NCBI RefSeq assembly: GCF_014764505.1
Contig: NZ_JACXWX010000001.1
Coordinates: 310,001 to 374,000 of the forward strand
Direction: 5' to 3'
DNA from: Phormidium tenue FACHB-886
GTDB taxonomy: Bacteria; Cyanobacteriota; Cyanobacteriia; Elainellales; Elainellaceae
DNA length: 64,000 bases
Positions 28,674 to 38,110 of the stretch are shown piece after piece. The position numbers were made by a program, and so were the translations under genes. Under the pieces are notes generated by a model that made no database searches, was not told the origin of the DNA, and was given only the letters and a program-made list of their open reading frames with translations. Position 1 is the first letter of the stretch. Each line of letters starts with the position of its first letter.

Positions 28674-29229
28674 ATCTGGAGTGCTTTATTCGCATGCTGC
28701 AAGCTTGATTCAGAAATAATTGTCGTTTAAATCACATATTAAAAACTGTATCATTCCAAATAAGTGTATCGACCTGAACACTTTTTCAATGGATTGGCAG
28801 TATCGTGTTAGGTCAATTGCGGTTCCAGTGATCGTGTTTTTAAAGAAACTGTGTTTTCTCTGCAGAATGCTCAACTTTTAGAGTTAAATCAGGTAAACTT
28901 TGCCTGTCCGCTCTCTGTCTAAGCATTCTGCCTGTCTGCGTCCGTTGGCTTCTGGAGCGATAGTTTTATCAAAGTAAGGCGGAATAAAACGTAATTCATT
29001 CAATTTCACAGCACAATCTAAATGAAATTTAAATGAACTACGCTCAAGATTTGGGATACACTTGCCCGCAATTCCTAAACTAACCCACCTCCCTAATGGC
29101 TCTAATGGCTCAAATAGATTTGGGCAACGTTAGCACAGCGGAGTATGCGGTACCATACTTACCCAGACTTGATCGCCCAACCGCAACCGCTCAAATAAGT
29201 TCAGGGTTTTGCCGAGTTCTGTGATTTTC
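28674..29229. other. Intergenic before the TPR-methyltransferase gene
   Basis: 556 bp without a gene; AT-rich in the middle. A 9-bp direct repeat (CTAATGGCT twice) lies at 29092-29110. Probably the promoter of the next gene. Confidence 0.4.
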
Positions 29230-31245
29230 ATGTTTGCTTCTCGTTTAGATGATGCGATCGCCACCTGTGCCCAAGCATTAGAAACAGGGATTGGCTTGAG
29301 CGATGCCTGTCAGCGCCTTGGCAATCTTTTGCAGGGTGTGGGCAATTTTCAGGATGCAGTCGTTTGGCGCACCAGAGCGCTCCAGCCGCAGCCCAATCCA
29401 GCCATGATCTATGCAGGATTTGGCAAGCTGTATGCTAGTCAGGCGCGATGGCGCGAGGCAATTGCAGCCTATGAGCAAGCTTTGAGCTTTGAGCCGGAAA
29501 ATGCCGAAATTCACCGGACGCTGGCAGGCATGTATGCCCAAGTGGGAGAACGCATCGAAGAAGTGATGTATCGCTATCAGGCGGTGTCATTGCAGCCGCG
29601 CTGGGCAAATCCTAAAAATCAGCTTGTTCTAGGCAACGCGTTGATTGAACAAGGCAAGGTGGCAGAGGCGATCGACTGCTACCAGCGGGCTGTGCAGCTC
29701 CGTCCAGACTTTTACGAAGCTTACTATAATCTGGGCGTGGCACTCGCTGAGCAAGAAGCTTGGCAAGAGGCGATTGCCGCTTTTACTCGCGCGTTAACCA
29801 TCAATCCCGACCATGCTGCTTCTCATCTAGGGCTTGCCAAATTGCTAGACGAGCAAGGCGATTTAACCACAGCGCTGACGCACTATCAGCAAGCCGCAGC
29901 GCTTGACCCAGAGTCGGCTGCTGCCCCCTATATGCTGGCAGAAGCACTGCTGAAATTGCGGCAGTGGCAAGCTGCTCTCGCTCCCTGTCGCCGGGCAGCC
30001 GAGCTAAACCCCGACTTTGCTTGGGCACACCACTATTTAGGCTATGCGCTGCTGAAACAGGGGCAGTGGCAAGAGGCCACAGTTGCCCTGCAGCGAGCAA
30101 CCGAGCTGAATGCGACCTCGCCTTGGACTTACTATCACCTGGGAACCGCTTACATTCACCTGAAGCAATGGCAAGCCTCGGCAACTGCCTCTCTCAATGC
30201 GATCCGGCTCCAAGCTGATTTGGCAGGCATTTATCAGCAGCTTGGCGCAGCCCTGCGGCAACAGTGCCAAGCGATGGAGCTTGAAACCGTTGTGCAGCTT
30301 TATCGGCAGCGGCAGGAGTCGCTGCAGGACTGGCTACAAATTGCTAATACGCTAATGGCAGCTCAGCAGTTTCTTGGCGCTGTAGTTGGCTATCGTATGG
30401 CGCTGGCACTACAGCCCGAAATCATCCAGCCGCTGCTCGATCAGGCGATCGCCCAGCAGCAGCAGCTCGATATGATGATCGGCGCTTACCGACAGCAGAT
30501 TCAGCAGCATCCAGAGCAGGCATGGAACTACACGCATTTGGGCAATCTTTTGGCAGACCAGGGTGAACGAGAAGCGGCAATTGGGCTGCACCAAACGGCA
30601 AGCGTTTTGCAAGGGTGGCAGCGGGCAGCGTCTCGCAGCTACGAGTTTACGCACGATTGGTTTACCCACAATATTCCCATCTGGCGATCGGTGCTACAGC
30701 CGTTTGCCCACTATCCTGGCGTTAATGCGCTGGAGATCGGCAGCTTTGAGGGAATGTCTGCCTGCTGGCTGCTCGATCACATCCTGACGCATCCGACTGC
30801 AAATTTGACCTGTATCGATCGCTATTTTCAAGAAGTCTTTCAGACCAACGTGGGGCAAACGGGAGCTAGCGATCGCGTGATTCAGCTCACGGGCGATTCC
30901 CATAGTATTCTGGCAACGTTAACCGCTGATTCCTACGATCTGATCTATATTGATGGCTGTCATCTAGCAGCGCATGTCCAACAGGATGCAGCATTATCCT
31001 GGCGTTTGCTGAAGCTGGGTGGGTTGCTGATCTTTGATGATTATGCCTGGACAGACCCAAACCATCCTGGCGAAGATACTCAGATCGGCATTAATGCGTT
31101 CATACAGTCGGTGCAGGGGCAGGCGACAATCGTTCACCATGCCTATCAGCTGATTATTCGCAAAATTCAGGCTGTTGATGCGGGTGCTGTTAGCGCGGAG
31201 GCAGTATCCATGAATTCCGAGTTAGTTTCCGCTATGTCTCTTTAA
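29230..31245 (+). CDS. TPR-repeat protein fused to class I SAM methyltransferase
   Basis: About 671 residues from the ATG at 29230 (a TTG at 29209 would add seven). TPR units run through about residues 1-460. The C-terminal 200 residues hold a class I methyltransferase: ALEIGSFEGMSACWLL (SAM loop), LTCIDRYF, YIDGCHLAAHVQQDA, and LLIFDDYAW, similar to Methyltransf_24. It lies between two TPR-glycosyltransferase genes on the same strand, so glycan methylation is a plausible role, but this is inferred from context. Confidence 0.85.
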   Translation: MFASRLDDAIATCAQALETGIGLSDACQRLGNLLQGVGNFQDAVVWRTRALQPQPNPAMIYAGFGKLYASQARWREAIAAYEQALSFEPENAEIHRTLAGMYAQVGERIEEVMYRYQAVSLQPRWANPKNQLVLGNALIEQGKVAEAIDCYQRAVQLRPDFYEAYYNLGVALAEQEAWQEAIAAFTRALTINPDHAASHLGLAKLLDEQGDLTTALTHYQQAAALDPESAAAPYMLAEALLKLRQWQAALAPCRRAAELNPDFAWAHHYLGYALLKQGQWQEATVALQRATELNATSPWTYYHLGTAYIHLKQWQASATASLNAIRLQADLAGIYQQLGAALRQQCQAMELETVVQLYRQRQESLQDWLQIANTLMAAQQFLGAVVGYRMALALQPEIIQPLLDQAIAQQQQLDMMIGAYRQQIQQHPEQAWNYTHLGNLLADQGEREAAIGLHQTASVLQGWQRAASRSYEFTHDWFTHNIPIWRSVLQPFAHYPGVNALEIGSFEGMSACWLLDHILTHPTANLTCIDRYFQEVFQTNVGQTGASDRVIQLTGDSHSILATLTADSYDLIYIDGCHLAAHVQQDAALSWRLLKLGGLLIFDDYAWTDPNHPGEDTQIGINAFIQSVQGQATIVHHAYQLIIRKIQAVDAGAVSAEAVSMNSELVSAMSL

Positions 31246-31329
31246 TCTTTTTGTTTTGCCTACGCTCCTCGCACCTATTCTGGTTGCGCTGAATCCTCTT
31301 TATCATTCTCAATCCAGCTTGCCTTAACC

Positions 31330-34300
31330 ATGCTCAATCCTTTTCAGCGATATTTTCCAAAACTGCATCGGTTGCTATCTACCACCGTTGAACCAGATGC
31401 CCAGTTTGAAGTGCAGTTTGATGGACATCTAGATGCGTCGCTCGATCCGCCATTCATCCGCTCAGCAGTTGATGCAGTTAGCAGCGCGGCAGTGGGTGGT
31501 GCGGCAGTGGGTGGCGCAATCGCCCCAGAGCCGTCGCGCCCATCCGCTAGAGCAGTTACTCCTACCCTTAGCCCGGCAGAAGCCGTCACCTCGATTCCGC
31601 TGCCGCTTAACCTCACAGAACTGCTGCAGCGGGCGCACAGTCTGCTGGTGGAAGGGCACCAAACTGAAGCGATCGCGCACTACCGTCATGCGCTCCAGCT
31701 CGATCCTAACTGTGGTACTGCCTATCAGTATCTTGCCGAGGCGCTGAGTCAGCAGGGAGACTTGGAAGCAGCCGCAGTTTGCTACCGACGGGCGATCGAG
31801 CTGTCGATGATAGAAGCTGTTGCGCCCAGCGCAGAACCGCAAACGGATGAGGAACCGGAAGCGCTGGCGGATGAAGCAACTGCAGTGGATGTGGATGAAG
31901 CGGATGAAGATGAAGCGGAAGCCGCTGAGGAAGAGATGCCTTGGTTTGAAGAAGCTTCGTTTTACTTGCAGCAGGCAGAAGCTCTCTGCCACCAACGCGA
32001 CTGGGCAGAAGCCGTGATGCTCTGCCAGCAGGCAACACAGCTGATGGAGCCCCAGTTGGCAACTGCCTATCTCATCGCTGCAAAAGCCTCACAGCAGCAG
32101 GGCAACCTAGAGGCAGCAGCGCAGTTTTACAGCAAAGCGATCATCGTTCAGCCGACGGCAGAAGCTTACGCACGGCTAGGCAACCTCTACGCACAGCAAC
32201 AGCGCTTGGCAGATGCCGTGCAGCACTATCAGCAGGCGATCGCGCTTGACCCCCAATTTGCTGGGGCATACTGGAAGCTGGCAGAAGTACTGCAGCAACA
32301 GGGAGATACCGAGGCAGCGTTAACCTGCCGCTATCAGGCGCTGCAGCGGCACCCGCAATGGGCATCTGCCGTAGACAATCTGAAGTGGGGCGATCGGCTG
32401 CGGCTACAAGGTAAGCTGGAGTGGGCGATTGACTGCTATCGATGGGCGTTGCAGCTAGATTCAGAGTTAGCCGAGGCGTACCACGGGCTGGGTGCAGCGC
32501 TGGGGCAGCAGGGCAATTGGCAGGCAGCGATCGAGCAGCATCAGCAGGCAGTGTTGCGGCGGCCACAAACAACGCAGTTTCATCTCAGCTTGGGCGATGC
32601 GCTGCTGGCGCTGAAGCAATGGGAGCAGGCAGTTGACTGCTTCCGGCAGGCAACCAGCCTAGAGCCAGAAACTTTGCAGGGATATTTGGGCTTACGAGAA
32701 GCATTAGTTAAGCTCGATCGCTGGACAGAGGCGCTGGCTTGCTACCAAACGTTGACAGAACTCCAGCCCCAGTCAGGTAAGGCATTTCATGAGCTTGGCG
32801 ATGCGCTGAGCCGCATGAACCAGTGGGTAGCTGCTGCTAAAGCTTTTGAGCAGGCGATCGCCCTCCAGCCGCATTTCTCTTGGTCGTACAACAATTTGGG
32901 CTATGCGCTGCTGCAGCTAGAACGGTGGCAACCAGCGGCAGCAGCGTTCCGGCAGGCGATCGCACTGCATCCAGAGTTCCATTGGTCGTACTATAACTTG
33001 GGAGAGGCGTTGGTGAAGCTGGAAGAGTGGGATGAGGCAATTGCAGCGTATGAACAAGCGCTGCAGCTTCAGCCCGATATGCCTCATGTCAAGCAGAAAT
33101 TGGGAGATGCGCTGCAGCAACGGGCGCAGACAGATCTGGAAATTGCCTTTCGTCACTATCAAGAGGCGATCGAGCAAGACCCAGAGGATGAACAGAATTA
33201 TCACAAAGCGCTCTCTCTTAAACCCAATGATGTTTGGCTGTACCAACAGCTAGCGGATACGCTAACCAGACACAACAAGCAGCATAGTGCGATCCTGTTC
33301 TACCAAATTGTGGAACAGCTGCGGGCAAAAGAAGCCAAAATTACAGCACCTGTACCCGTTGAAGCTGAACCCGCTCCTCTGCAGCTGCTAGGCTTGGGCT
33401 TTGCTAGACTCTATGATTACTGGCTACGGCAGCACACGCCAACATCGGATAGCTTGCGGCACATGGTTGAGGCGGCTGCCCGGTTGCAGTATCAACCTAC
33501 CATCAGTTTGGTCATGCCGGTGTACAATACGCCGCCAAAATTCTTGATTGAAGCGATCGAATCGGTGATAGAGCAGGTGTATCCATACTGGGAACTGTGT
33601 ATTGCCGATGATGCCTCGCCTGATCCAGAAATTCGAGTAATTCTAGAGAAATATGCCGCGAAAGATAGCCGAATTAAAGTAGTCTTCCGAGAGAAGAACG
33701 GGCACATTTCTGCTGCTTCCAATTCGGCACTCGAAGTTGCAACGGGTGAGTACATTGCTTTGCTCGACCATGATGATGCAATTACTCCGGATGCATTGTA
33801 CGAAGTAGTGAAGCTGCTGAATGAGCACCCGGAAGCAGACATGATCTATTCCGACGAAGACAAACTAGACGACCAGGGACAACGGACCGACCCGTTCTTT
33901 AAACCAGATTGGTGCCCTGATTCGTTCTTGTCTCGGATGTATACTTGCCACCTGGGCACCTATCGTCGTTCTCTGGTCGAGAAGATTCAGGGATTCCGGT
34001 TAGGATACGAAGGAGCACAAGACTATGATTTTGTGCTGCGCTTCACAGAGCAAACCGATCGAATCTTTCATATTCCTAAAATCCTCTATCACTGGCGGAT
34101 TCATCCCGCTTCGGCAGCTAGCGGATCGAGTGCTAAACCTTATGCTTACACGGCCGGAAAGCGAGCGATCAACGATGCAATCTATCGCCGAGGAGAGCCA
34201 GGTCGGGTTGAAGATCATCCACAATTTCTTGGGTTTTACAACGTTCGATACCAGATTCAGCAGTATAGCCGAGTCAGCATTATCATTCCGACGCGCAACC

Positions 34301-35475
34301 TGGGTAAAGTGTTAAATCGCTGCCTAGAATCGATCTTCTTGAGAAGCACTTATCCAGACTACGAAGTGATCGTCATCGACAACGGCAGTGATGAGCCGGA
34401 AACTCTAAAGGTTCTCGAAACCTGGCAGAACCGCCAGCCCGAGCGTTTTAAGTGCTACCGTCTGGATATCCCCTTCAACTACTCTCGCATCAACAATGCG
34501 GCTGTTCAGTATGCAACTGGAGACTATCTGCTGTTTCTAAACAATGATACAGAAGTGATTGCAGCCGACTGGATAGAGGGAATGGTAGAGCAAGCACAGC
34601 GATCGTCAATTGGGGCAGTGGGAGCGCGACTGCTGTATGAGGACGAGAAGATTCAGCATGCTGGCGTGGTTCTAGGCTTGGGCGGGGCAGCTGGTCATGT
34701 CTTCTATCACTTCCCAGGCAGCAATCCCGGCTATTTTGGACAGCTGATTACCGTGAACAACTACTCTGCGGTAACAGCGGCTTGCTTGATGTGTCGTCGG
34801 GAAGTCTTTGAGCAAGTGAATGGCTTCGATGAAGACTTGGCAGTTGCCTATAACGATGTAGACCTGTGTTTGAAGATCGTTCAGAGCGGCTATCGCAATG
34901 TCTACTTACCCCATGTGTCGCTGTACCATCACGAATCGAAGAGCCGAGGACATGAAGACACCCCTGAGAAGAAAAACCGTCTCCGGCAAGAAGCGGAAAT
35001 TCTTCAGCAGCGATGGGCATCGTTCATTGAACATGATCCTTGCTACAGCCCCAATCTCACAAGAGAACGAGCTGACTGCAGCCTCTCAATCTCCTTTGAT
35101 CTTGAGGTCAAGTCAGGGGAGCTAGAGATTGAGCAACGTGAGCTATTGGGATTTGCGATCGATTCTCCTCAAGTCGATTGCCAGCTCTTCTCAAAATGGG
35201 TCGTGGTTTCCGGTTGGGTCGTCGGTCAAGAATCACGAGCGATTGCCGTAGAGGTAATGGCCGATCAGCTTCCCCCTCAGTCTATCCCCGTCAATCTGTC
35301 TCGCCCGGATGTAGCAAGAGTTCATCCCAAAGCACCAGACGCAAAGACCAGCGGATTTTCTGCAGTGTTCGACCTCAGCAATCTGCCCCTGCCTGCCGAC
35401 TTGTCTCTGCAGGCGGTGCTGGAAGGAGGTGAGCGCGTTAAGTTGGGGACGGTTCAGCTTCACAAGAAGCAGTAA
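31330..35475 (+). CDS. TPR-repeat protein with two GT2 glycosyltransferase domains
   Basis: Giant 1381-residue protein. Residues about 95-660 are TPR units broken by an acidic linker (about 165-205, rich in E and D). The first GT2 domain starts at about 724 (LVMPVYNTPP; DHDDA) and the second at about 982 (IIIPTRNLG; NNDTE), a pairing known from O-antigen-type chain synthesis. The last 90 residues form a separate module, also present in the 36502-37182 protein. It is the core enzyme of the locus. The next gene follows within about 60 nt. Confidence 0.9.
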   Translation: MLNPFQRYFPKLHRLLSTTVEPDAQFEVQFDGHLDASLDPPFIRSAVDAVSSAAVGGAAVGGAIAPEPSRPSARAVTPTLSPAEAVTSIPLPLNLTELLQRAHSLLVEGHQTEAIAHYRHALQLDPNCGTAYQYLAEALSQQGDLEAAAVCYRRAIELSMIEAVAPSAEPQTDEEPEALADEATAVDVDEADEDEAEAAEEEMPWFEEASFYLQQAEALCHQRDWAEAVMLCQQATQLMEPQLATAYLIAAKASQQQGNLEAAAQFYSKAIIVQPTAEAYARLGNLYAQQQRLADAVQHYQQAIALDPQFAGAYWKLAEVLQQQGDTEAALTCRYQALQRHPQWASAVDNLKWGDRLRLQGKLEWAIDCYRWALQLDSELAEAYHGLGAALGQQGNWQAAIEQHQQAVLRRPQTTQFHLSLGDALLALKQWEQAVDCFRQATSLEPETLQGYLGLREALVKLDRWTEALACYQTLTELQPQSGKAFHELGDALSRMNQWVAAAKAFEQAIALQPHFSWSYNNLGYALLQLERWQPAAAAFRQAIALHPEFHWSYYNLGEALVKLEEWDEAIAAYEQALQLQPDMPHVKQKLGDALQQRAQTDLEIAFRHYQEAIEQDPEDEQNYHKALSLKPNDVWLYQQLADTLTRHNKQHSAILFYQIVEQLRAKEAKITAPVPVEAEPAPLQLLGLGFARLYDYWLRQHTPTSDSLRHMVEAAARLQYQPTISLVMPVYNTPPKFLIEAIESVIEQVYPYWELCIADDASPDPEIRVILEKYAAKDSRIKVVFREKNGHISAASNSALEVATGEYIALLDHDDAITPDALYEVVKLLNEHPEADMIYSDEDKLDDQGQRTDPFFKPDWCPDSFLSRMYTCHLGTYRRSLVEKIQGFRLGYEGAQDYDFVLRFTEQTDRIFHIPKILYHWRIHPASAASGSSAKPYAYTAGKRAINDAIYRRGEPGRVEDHPQFLGFYNVRYQIQQYSRVSIIIPTRNLGKVLNRCLESIFLRSTYPDYEVIVIDNGSDEPETLKVLETWQNRQPERFKCYRLDIPFNYSRINNAAVQYATGDYLLFLNNDTEVIAADWIEGMVEQAQRSSIGAVGARLLYEDEKIQHAGVVLGLGGAAGHVFYHFPGSNPGYFGQLITVNNYSAVTAACLMCRREVFEQVNGFDEDLAVAYNDVDLCLKIVQSGYRNVYLPHVSLYHHESKSRGHEDTPEKKNRLRQEAEILQQRWASFIEHDPCYSPNLTRERADCSLSISFDLEVKSGELEIEQRELLGFAIDSPQVDCQLFSKWVVVSGWVVGQESRAIAVEVMADQLPPQSIPVNLSRPDVARVHPKAPDAKTSGFSAVFDLSNLPLPADLSLQAVLEGGERVKLGTVQLHKKQ

Positions 35476-35535
35476 ATGAATCGCCGAAAAATGTTGCTGA
35501 AAAATGTTGCTTTAGCTAGTGCAGTGGAGATGTGA
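35476..35535 (+). other. Possible coupling mini-ORF between GT2 and AlgJ-like genes
   Basis: Immediately after the GT2 stop an ATG begins a 19-codon frame (MNRRKMLLKNVALASAVEM) that ends just before the GTG start of the next gene and spans its Shine-Dalgarno. It could couple translation, or be the frame-shifted remnant of a membrane anchor. A 13-bp tandem repeat (GAAAAATGTTGCT twice) lies inside it. Confidence 0.3.
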
Positions 35536-35536
35536 A

Positions 35537-36421
35537 GTGAAGGTTACGCAAGGTAAGGAAGGCTGGCTGTTTCTGGATAATGACACCAATCAAATGCTGA
35601 GTCAGCTTACAGGCGAATTAAAATTTTCGCCAAGGGAACTGCAGCGTTGGAAATTACTGCTCGAAATGCGGCATGCCTGGATGAGCCAGCAAAATATTTC
35701 CTACTTCTATACTGTGATTCCTAACAAGGGCTGCGTTTATCCTGAATACCTTCCAGACTCCGTTCAGCTCTCAGACGATCGCTGTATCTATCAGCTCATT
35801 CACTATTTGGAGAAGAACTCTTCCTGCAAAATTATCTATCCACTACCCGAACTGCTTCAGGCAAAGCAGGAAATGTTGGCGTATCGGCTAACTGATACCC
35901 ACTGGACATCCTTTGGAGCCTATATTGGCTATCTTACGCTAATCACTCAGATCGCTAAATATCATCCCGTGCGAATTGTGGATCGTCAATCTGTTTTATT
36001 TGAGCAGTACGACGATCCCATGAGCGATCTGGGATCGAAGATTGGCGTACCGGGTGGAGCCGCTGTCAGGGCAAAAATTATTGACCAGAAAGCCCACTGC
36101 ATTTTGGACAACGAGATCGTTGCCAACGGACATGCCGTGATTTATGAGAATACTGACAAGAGTTTGCCAACAGCCGTCATCTTTCGCGACTCCTTCTGCA
36201 ACTTAATGCTGGACTTTCTGGCAGAATCATTCAGCCGAGTAGTGGTGGTTTGGCAACCGCATATTGACTATGCTGTAGTAGAGGCAGAAAAGCCAGATAT
36301 TGTCATTAATCAGCAGATCGAGCGATTCCTGACCCGTCTTCCAGACGACTTGAACGGGCCTTCTCACAACGAAATCGTTCAAGCTAAACTGAGCAAAGCC
36401 GATTGGGCAGATACCATTTAG
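35537..36421 (+). CDS. AlgJ/AlgX-like SGNH-fold protein (polysaccharide O-acetylation type)
   Basis: About 294 residues. AlgJ/AlgX family markers are visible: the opening GKEGWLFLDNDTNQ, the DTHWTSFGAY motif (D120, H122) and FRDSF with S219 as nucleophile. Known members O-acetylate alginate and related exopolysaccharides in the periplasm. GTG at 35537 is preferred because GGAG sits seven bases before it; GTG at 35519 is possible. The protein has no evident N-terminal anchor, unlike typical AlgJ, so its location is uncertain. Confidence 0.8.
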   Translation: MKVTQGKEGWLFLDNDTNQMLSQLTGELKFSPRELQRWKLLLEMRHAWMSQQNISYFYTVIPNKGCVYPEYLPDSVQLSDDRCIYQLIHYLEKNSSCKIIYPLPELLQAKQEMLAYRLTDTHWTSFGAYIGYLTLITQIAKYHPVRIVDRQSVLFEQYDDPMSDLGSKIGVPGGAAVRAKIIDQKAHCILDNEIVANGHAVIYENTDKSLPTAVIFRDSFCNLMLDFLAESFSRVVVVWQPHIDYAVVEAEKPDIVINQQIERFLTRLPDDLNGPSHNEIVQAKLSKADWADTI

Positions 36422-36442
36422 CCCCATAGCGTTCCCGCTCCA

Positions 36443-36481
36443 AAAAAAGATTGCCGTTACTGAGTAGCGGCAATCTTTTTT
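36443..36481. terminator. Bidirectional terminator
   Basis: AAAAAAGATTGCCG and CGGCAATCTTTTTT form a 14-bp stem with a 9-nt central loop region, flanked by A and T tracts. It sits between convergent genes and should stop both. Confidence 0.85.
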
Positions 36482-36501
36482 GACATCTTGAACTTACACA
36501 A

Positions 36502-37182
36502 TTAATTGCACTTGTATAGCCTAATCGCACCAGCAGGTACAGCATTACCATCAGGAAAGACAGCGTCTAAATGTATCTCTGCTGCACCAGAAATGTTTGA
36601 AAGATCTAAGCTGCCTCGGAAGCCGCAGTTGCAAAATTCCGGCTCATAGAAGTGAACCTTCATAACATCTGGACGAGGAACGTTAATTGGAACTTCTGCG
36701 ATCGCAGCCTGATTATGGTGAAAACGCATCGCAATCGGCTGGACGAATTTACCAACCAGCCAACCCTCAACTAAGATTGACGATCCTTCAAATCGATCGC
36801 CTGGCTGTAGAGCGCTGACCCAGCCCCAGCGAAAATGTTCGGACTTATTCTGGCACAGATGGGTAACCTGCAGAATTTCGATCGACTGTTGTCCGCTTAT
36901 CTTATTGAGGAACCTCTTACCCAGCCGAGCAGAAGAACCTAACCCCAACTTTTCTGTTAATCCTTTTGATTTAGTAGAGGCATCCACGACAGGCTTAAAG
37001 TCGCTATTCTTAAGATCAGGCAACCAATCGTTTAAACTGATTCCTTGAGTCAGAATCTTCTCATCCAGGCTGGAGGGTTCATTAGTTGTTTCAGCCAAAT
37101 TGGAAGCCGGTTTTGAATCATTCTGGTGGGGTGTTGCCCCCGGCACCCAATTAGAATCACTTAAACCTGTTAATTCATCCAT
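36502..37182 (-). CDS. Glycan-locus protein with C-terminal module shared with the GT2 protein
   Basis: I do not recognise a named family. The first 100 residues are polar and low in structure. Residues 136-224 match the last 90 of the 31330-35475 protein: GWLVG / GWVVG, VPINVPRPDV / IPVNLSRPDV, KVH / RVH, GF, LDLSN / FDLSN, and terminal RLYK / QLHK. It has no signal peptide or catalytic motif. It is 24 nt after the methyltransferase gene on the same strand. Confidence 0.75.
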   Translation of the reverse strand: MDELTGLSDSNWVPGATPHQNDSKPASNLAETTNEPSSLDEKILTQGISLNDWLPDLKNSDFKPVVDASTKSKGLTEKLGLGSSARLGKRFLNKISGQQSIEILQVTHLCQNKSEHFRWGWVSALQPGDRFEGSSILVEGWLVGKFVQPIAMRFHHNQAAIAEVPINVPRPDVMKVHFYEPEFCNCGFRGSLDLSNISGAAEIHLDAVFPDGNAVPAGAIRLYKCN

Positions 37183-37205
37183 AAGTCCTCCTCAACAAAC
37201 TGAAT

Positions 37206-38000
37206 TTAAGGTTTGATTCGACTCGCAACAAAAGCAAAACTAGGTCCATTCGGGTGATTAGGAACTTCAAAATTGATTTGAAAGTTACCAAACCCAAAAA
37301 ACTCTAAACAATCTAAAATTTCTTGGCGTCTCATCCAATGGCTATACGCCATGCTGCCCCCGCAAAATCCCATGTAGTCTAGCGCTGTTTGATACTCCTG
37401 ACGATACAAAGTATGTGCGAACCCCTTATGCTCAGCCGGGATACCATCCAAATGGAACTTAGGAATAAGACCCGGATCGGCTGAGATAAGCGATCGATCG
37501 AAGTAATGTGTCCAGATGAAAACGCGATCGGTAGATTGAGTTAAAAGGTATAGAAGCTCAACTGGGTTTCGCATATGATACAAAACACCGCTGGCAACGC
37601 AAGCATCAAACGTTTCTGAAGTGCCGCGCAGGTATTCTATGAAGTCTCCACACAGAAAACGCGATCGCTTTAGCTGCAAAATCTCTTTCACAATCAAACA
37701 CTTCAGATAAGCGCGAGTGTTGGCTTCTACGGCAGTGATCGACGCTGCTCCAGCCCGCTCTAGCATGTAAGTATGACCTGCCTCAAGCGGTCCTAATTCT
37801 AAGAGACGCCGCCCCTGCACCCCGCCGAACTGCTGGACTGCCCAGGCAATTCTTGTATCTTCAAACAAATCAATACTACCTGCCTGCAGCCTTGCCCATT
37901 TCTCCGGCAGTTTAGAAGCCCATTCGGCTTTGAAGATGTCTAGAGCATTTTGATCACTGGGTTTTGAAGTAACGTATTGATCTAAAATCGTTTCACTCAT
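37206..38000 (-). CDS. Class I SAM-dependent methyltransferase
   Basis: A 264-residue soluble methyltransferase. It has the SAM loop LLELGPLEAGHTYML, the acidic end ITAVEAN, and CVASGVLYHMRNPVELL as motif III region. The ATG at 38000 (MSETILDQ) is preferred; an upstream ATG at 38051 would add 17 residues. It is close to the 36502 gene and probably co-transcribed with it. The substrate is unknown; sugar or lipid methylation would fit the neighbourhood. Confidence 0.85.
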   Translation of the reverse strand: MSETILDQYVTSKPSDQNALDIFKAEWASKLPEKWARLQAGSIDLFEDTRIAWAVQQFGGVQGRRLLELGPLEAGHTYMLERAGAASITAVEANTRAYLKCLIVKEILQLKRSRFLCGDFIEYLRGTSETFDACVASGVLYHMRNPVELLYLLTQSTDRVFIWTHYFDRSLISADPGLIPKFHLDGIPAEHKGFAHTLYRQEYQTALDYMGFCGGSMAYSHWMRRQEILDCLEFFGFGNFQINFEVPNHPNGPSFAFVASRIKP

Positions 38001-38110
38001 TAGGACTAGCCCATGTAGACAGATAACAGATTTTATTGCGATCGTTATCATCCTACAAAGGAATCTTGCAGATCATTTAAACAATTTTATTTAAATTTGC
38101 TTGCGCTCAT

